A stretch of 37,463 nucleotides of DNA from an uncultured Lachnospiraceae bacterium. Its GTDB lineage: Bacteria; Bacillota; Clostridia; Lachnospirales; Lachnospiraceae. The first letter of the stretch is position 1; every line of letters starts with the position of its first letter. The stretch covers positions 1 to 37,463 of the forward strand of contig CAJOFQ010000011.1 of assembly GCA_905233955.1 (NCBI GenBank). Direction: 5' to 3'. The notes beneath the pieces are model-generated. The model made no database searches and was not told the DNA's origin. It saw only the letters and a program-made list of their open reading frames with translations. Shown piece by piece: positions 34,203 to 37,463 of the stretch. The translations under genes were made by a program, and so were the position numbers.

Positions 34203-34867
34203 CCATAAAGCAGATGGAATACATAGTTGAGCTGTCCAGAACCCGTAATTTTAACAGAGCAGCGGACAACCTTTTTATTTCCCAGCCTGCACTCACCTAT
34301 CAGATCAAGAGGGCCGAGGAGGAGCTGGGTTTTTTGATATTTCAACGCAGCGGCAAGGGTGCTATGCCTACTGAGGCCGGCATACATTTTGTTCAGACTA
34401 TATCCCGGCTGCTGGAGGATTATAACGCTACGGTGGATGACTGCCGCAGGAGGGGAAGGGAGCATGAGATAGCTGTTAATATTGCACTTCCCCACAGGCT
34501 TTTTGTGCCTAAATTTAACGAATGGAGAATAGCCTTTGAGAGCGCCTATCCGGATTCTCCTGTATTGATCAGGTACTACGACTCCGATGAAGGCCTGGAT
34601 CCTGATGTCATGCAGAATATAGATCTGATAATCAAGCCCGGGGAACAAAAGGGCAGGCATATGAACGGCTGGAGAGAATACAGTGTAATGGATGGCTACA
34701 TGGGAACAGAGGAGCTTGCCATAACGGAGAGCAAGCCGACAGAGGATTCCCAGGGGATTGTATGGGTTCCCTACAGCGCCAGACCGGTGGAGGTACAGCT
34801 GTTGGGACGGCAGGATGAAAAGCGCAGGATTGTACATAGTTTTATAGATGTTTTTTGTGCAAAATGA
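34199..34867 (+). CDS. Short LysR-type regulator
   Basis: 222 residues. The N-terminal winged helix-turn-helix is typical (MEYIVELSRTRNFNRAADNLFISQPALTYQIKRAEEELG, then FQRSGKG and TEAG). The effector-binding part (about 90-222) is only about 130 residues against roughly 200 usual, and only loosely follows the family. Start ATG overlaps the TPR gene stop (ATGA). It is last in the valS-small protein-TPR unit and may autoregulate it. The truncation could be a real short form, as the stop is clean and no frame-shifted continuation is apparent downstream. Confidence 0.85.
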   Translation: MTIKQMEYIVELSRTRNFNRAADNLFISQPALTYQIKRAEEELGFLIFQRSGKGAMPTEAGIHFVQTISRLLEDYNATVDDCRRRGREHEIAVNIALPHRLFVPKFNEWRIAFESAYPDSPVLIRYYDSDEGLDPDVMQNIDLIIKPGEQKGRHMNGWREYSVMDGYMGTEELAITESKPTEDSQGIVWVPYSARPVEVQLLGRQDEKRRIVHSFIDVFCAK

Positions 34868-34922
34868 TACCTACAAGCACGAGTGGTGAATGGATTTTTG
34901 CACTGGTATCATAAATTTGTGA

Positions 34923-34940
34923 CTTTTTGACCTTGTATCA
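34923..34940 (-). repeat. Intergenic motif copy 4 (TGATACAAGGTCAAAAAG on minus strand)
   Basis: The + strand reads CTTTTTGACCTTGTATCA, one G:C pair shorter than the other copies. Nearby half-motifs TGATACC (34865-34871) and GGTATCA (34905-34911) form an inverted pair. The element lies just upstream of the nrdD -10. Confidence 0.55.
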
Positions 34941-34956
34941 CATTGGTACAGGGTGT
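34941..34956. promoter_or_regulatory. Candidate weak NrdR box 1
   Basis: CATTGGTACAGGGTGT matches mainly the right half (GTGT) of the NrdR consensus. Its centre is 30 bases from box 2, close to the three-helical-turn spacing usual for paired NrdR boxes, and it touches the -10. Confidence 0.35.
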
Positions 34957-34961
34957 ATAAT
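34956..34961 (+). promoter_or_regulatory. -10 element of nrdD promoter
   Basis: Consensus TATAAT about 95 bases before the nrdD start. At 17 bases upstream, the -35 would be TTGTAT (34933-34938), a weak match within motif copy 4. Confidence 0.55.
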
Positions 34962-34970
34962 ATATATCCG

Positions 34971-34986
34971 ACACAACATATTGTGC
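34971..34986. promoter_or_regulatory. NrdR box 2
   Basis: ACACAACATATTGTGC closely matches the palindromic NrdR box (ACACwATATwTnGTGT). It lies just downstream of the nrdD -10, where the ATP/dATP-sensing repressor NrdR would block transcription. Confidence 0.7.
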
Positions 34987-35055
34987 TTTTTTGTCTGACG
35001 GATAACAATATTTAGTAGCAAATCCCTCATATGCAGGGTTTCATAAGGAGAAAGC

Positions 35056-37305
35056 ATGGATACTTCAGAGACAATCAGGGTACGAACTAATGTCATCAAG
35101 CGCAATGGCCGCGAGGTGGATTTTTGCGAGGACAAGATAGTTGGCGCCATTGAAGCCGCCAATAAGGAGGTTTCCGGGATACACCAGCTTAACCGTTTTC
35201 AGATTCAGGCTGTGGCTGATAAGATTGCCAAGCAGGTGTCCGAGTACACACATGCGGTCAATGTCGAGGATATCCAGGATATGGTGGAGACCGGCATTAT
35301 GGAGATGCGCTGCTACGAGGTAGCTCAGAAATATGTCCGCTACCGTTACAAGAGGGAGCTGTCCCGCAAATCCAACACAACTGATAATGGAATTCTGGCG
35401 CTTATTGACCAGCTCAACGAAGAAGTCAAGCAGGAGAATTCCAACAAGAATCCTGTCATCAACTCCACCCAGAGGGATTACATGGCAGGTGAAGTATCCA
35501 AGGATCTTACTAGGCGTGTCCTTCTGCCTGAGGATGTTGCCAAGGCTCATGATGAGGGCATCATACATTTTCACGATACGGACTATTTTGCCCAGAGGGA
35601 GCACAACTGTGATCTGATTAATCTGGAGGATATGCTTCAGAACGGCACTGTTATTTCCGAGGCAATGATAGAGCGTCCTCACAGCTTTTTTACTGCCTGT
35701 AATGTGACCACCCAGATTGTGGCCCAGGTTGCGTCCAACCAATACGGAGGCCAGAGTTTTTCATTGGCGCATCTGTCTCCTTTTGTGGATGTAAGCCGTC
35801 AAAAGATCCGCAAGCAGGTCATAGAAGAAAGGCGTGACTGCGGAGAACCTTTAGACGATAAGATCATAGACACTCTTACAGAGAAGCGTCTTTTAACCGA
35901 GATCAAAAATGGTATTCAGACCATTCAATATCAGTTGATTACACTTATGACCTGCAATGGTCAGGCTCCTTTTGTTACACTTTATATGTATTTGGATGAG
36001 GTGCCCGAAGGCAGAGCCAGAGACGATCTTGCGATGTGCATTGAAGAGGTCTTAAAGCAGCGCATCAGGGGTGTCAAGAATGAAAAGGGCGTATGGGTTA
36101 CCCCTGCATTTCCCAAGCTTATTTATACACTGGATGAGGACAATATTCACGAGGATTCCAAATACTACTATCTTACGCAGCTTGCTGCCCAGTGTACAGC
36201 CAAGCGCATGGTTCCGGATTATATTTCTGCCAAGGTTATGCGCCAGCTTAAGGGCGGGGATCTCTACACCTGTATGGGCTGCCGCAGCTTTTTGACACCT
36301 GACAGGTTCACAGATACAGGTATTGGCAACATAGAAAACCGCGGCAATTACCGCCCTGGCGAGCATCGTTATTACGGGCGGTTTAACCAGGGTGTGGTTA
36401 CTATCAATCTTGTGGATGTAGCATGCACCTCAGGCGGCGACATGGACAGCTTCTGGGGGATTCTGGACGAGAGGCTGGAGCTTTGTCACAGAGCTCTTAG
36501 ATGCAGGCACGAGCGTTTAAAGGGTACCATTTCTGATGTCGCACCCATACTTTGGCAGCATGGAGCCCTTGCAAGACTTGCCAAGGGGCAGCGCATTGAT
36601 GAGCTTTTGTATAATGGTTATTCCACTATCAGCCTGGGTTATGCGGGTTTATATGAGATGTGCCACAGAATGCTTGGAGTTTCTCATACCGACCCCATGG
36701 GCAAGGAATTCGCTCTCAAGGTCATGCAGCGCATGAATGACAAGTGCGCAGAGTGGAAGGCAGCGGAGAATATCGATTATTCCGTTTATGGAACTCCTTT
36801 GGAATCCACCACATACAAATTTGCAAAATGTCTCCAGAAGCGATTTGGAATAATTCCCGGTGTTACAGACAAGAACTACATTACCAATTCATACCATGTT
36901 CATGTAACAGAGGATATAGACGCCTTTGACAAGCTTGCTTTTGAAGCAGAATTCCAAAAGCTGTCTCCCGGCGGAGCCATAAGCTATGTTGAGGTTCCCA
37001 ATATGCAGAATAACATTCCTGCTGTTTTGTCCATAATGCATTTCATATATGACAACATAATGTATGCTGAGCTTAATACCAAGTCAGACTATTGTGAGAT
37101 CTGCGGTTATGATGGCGAGATTGAGATCATTGAGGATGACAAGGGCAAGCTTATCTGGGAATGCCCCAATTGCGGCAACCACGATCAATCCAAGATGTCC
37201 GTAGCCAGACGCACCTGCGGTTACATTGGTACACAGTTCTGGAACCAGGGCAGGACGCAGGAGATCAAGGATCGCGTGCTGCATGTAAGTACGGGGACTT
37301 TGTAA
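35056..37305 (+). CDS. nrdD: Anaerobic (class III) ribonucleoside-triphosphate reductase
   Basis: 749 residues, reducing ribonucleotides to deoxyribonucleotides with a glycyl radical. An N-terminal ATP-cone (about 8-98, VIKRNGREVDFCEDKIVGAI) senses ATP/dATP. The catalytic barrel contains CNVTTQIVAQVASNQYGGQSFSLAHL and YTCMGCRSFLTPD. The C-terminus has zinc cysteines C680, C683, C703 and C706 and the glycyl-radical loop RRTCGYIGT with G722. AAGGAG precedes the ATG. It requires the activase NrdG, which is not visible; a convergent gene ends 93 bases downstream. Confidence 0.97.
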   Translation: MDTSETIRVRTNVIKRNGREVDFCEDKIVGAIEAANKEVSGIHQLNRFQIQAVADKIAKQVSEYTHAVNVEDIQDMVETGIMEMRCYEVAQKYVRYRYKRELSRKSNTTDNGILALIDQLNEEVKQENSNKNPVINSTQRDYMAGEVSKDLTRRVLLPEDVAKAHDEGIIHFHDTDYFAQREHNCDLINLEDMLQNGTVISEAMIERPHSFFTACNVTTQIVAQVASNQYGGQSFSLAHLSPFVDVSRQKIRKQVIEERRDCGEPLDDKIIDTLTEKRLLTEIKNGIQTIQYQLITLMTCNGQAPFVTLYMYLDEVPEGRARDDLAMCIEEVLKQRIRGVKNEKGVWVTPAFPKLIYTLDEDNIHEDSKYYYLTQLAAQCTAKRMVPDYISAKVMRQLKGGDLYTCMGCRSFLTPDRFTDTGIGNIENRGNYRPGEHRYYGRFNQGVVTINLVDVACTSGGDMDSFWGILDERLELCHRALRCRHERLKGTISDVAPILWQHGALARLAKGQRIDELLYNGYSTISLGYAGLYEMCHRMLGVSHTDPMGKEFALKVMQRMNDKCAEWKAAENIDYSVYGTPLESTTYKFAKCLQKRFGIIPGVTDKNYITNSYHVHVTEDIDAFDKLAFEAEFQKLSPGGAISYVEVPNMQNNIPAVLSIMHFIYDNIMYAELNTKSDYCEICGYDGEIEIIEDDKGKLIWECPNCGNHDQSKMSVARRTCGYIGTQFWNQGRTQEIKDRVLHVSTGTL

Positions 37306-37397
37306 ATAAAAATTATAAAACCCAAAAAAATTTTTTGAAAAACAGGAAAAATAAACAATTGAGCATAATTTGACTTTGCTAAAATCCAAAAGCAAGA
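37306..37397. other. AT-rich convergent intergenic region
   Basis: Ninety-two AT-rich bases between two convergent genes, containing CAAAAAAATTTTTTG (an AT palindrome) but no convincing hairpin-plus-T terminator. A small inverted repeat CAAGAT/ATCTTG (37393-37406) spans the stop codon of the minus-strand gene. Confidence 0.4.
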
Positions 37398-37463
37398 TCA
37401 ATCTTGATTCTTGTACATGGCCCACTCATAGAACGGCTGTAGAGAAAACTCACGGTATTCGGG
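37398..37463 (-). CDS. C-terminus of an unidentified convergent gene
   Basis: The minus strand is open from the window edge and ends at TGA (37400-37398). The last 21 residues read PEYREFSLQPFYEWAMYKNQ plus a final D. Too short to assign; the aromatic-rich, non-random composition suggests a true coding end. Confidence 0.45.
   Translation of the reverse strand, partial: PEYREFSLQPFYEWAMYKNQD

Noticed and set aside
34927-34961. TTGACC as the -35 of the nrdD promoter
   Set aside because: It is 23 bases from TATAAT, too far for a sigma70 promoter; the weaker TTGTAT at 17 bases is more plausible.

Overview
The window looks like a chromosomal segment of an anaerobic Firmicute, most likely family Lachnospiraceae (Roseburia / Butyrivibrio / Pseudobutyrivibrio type). 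This is inferred from moderate GC, strong AGGAGG-type ribosome-binding sites, sigma70-like promoters, an anaerobic (class III) ribonucleotide reductase, QueH, an archaeal/fungal-type aspartate-semialdehyde dehydrogenase and a DUF4422 glycosyltransferase. Nearly everything is on the + strand. The exceptions are the first gene (HD-GYP, truncated by the window edge) and the last 66 bases (C-terminus of a convergent gene).

Layout. (1) 1-1941: a minus-strand HD-GYP c-di-GMP phosphodiesterase, two tRNA-Leu genes (AAG, CAG) under one promoter with a strong terminator, then two tandem copies of a structured ~68-bp repeat. (2) 1942-5033: hisS and aspS. (3) 5063-15479: seven signalling genes: three hybrid histidine kinases, a free Hpt protein, a receiver fused to a degenerate GGDEF-like domain, a receiver-Hpt protein and a two-receiver protein. 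None carries a DNA-binding domain. (4) 15479-19942: an alpha/beta-hydrolase, a stand-alone NRPS-condensation-like acyltransferase, an acyl carrier protein and an acyl-AMP ligase, continuing the signalling block with overlaps or short gaps. (5) 19954-24500: queH, argH, asd and an AAA/DUF234-type ATPase. (6) 24504-26958: a polar amino-acid ABC transporter. (7) 26961-32609: a 45-aa membrane microprotein, three glycosyltransferases and valS. (8) 32626-34867: a 44-aa protein, a zinc-ribbon/TPR membrane protein and a short LysR-type regulator, chained by ATGA overlaps. (9) 34923-37305: NrdR-type operators and nrdD.

The most interesting part is 5063-19942. One membrane hybrid kinase (11014-13698) ends in a complete DegV (FakB-like fatty-acid-binding) domain. 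Directly downstream, in the same transcription direction, are the parts needed to activate an acyl group (AMP ligase), carry it (ACP), transfer it (condensation-type domain) and hydrolyse it (esterase). My hypothesis is that this is a lipid or acyl-metabolite sensing and synthesis circuit. The phosphorelay contains several catalytically degenerate modules: a pseudo-Hpt, two pseudo-receivers and a GGDEF-less GGDEF domain. I know of no characterised system with this composition, but I could not search databases.

A second recurring signal is a short intergenic motif (TGATACMAGGGTCAAAA, either orientation) at four gene boundaries: 18324, 21975, 26991 and 34923.
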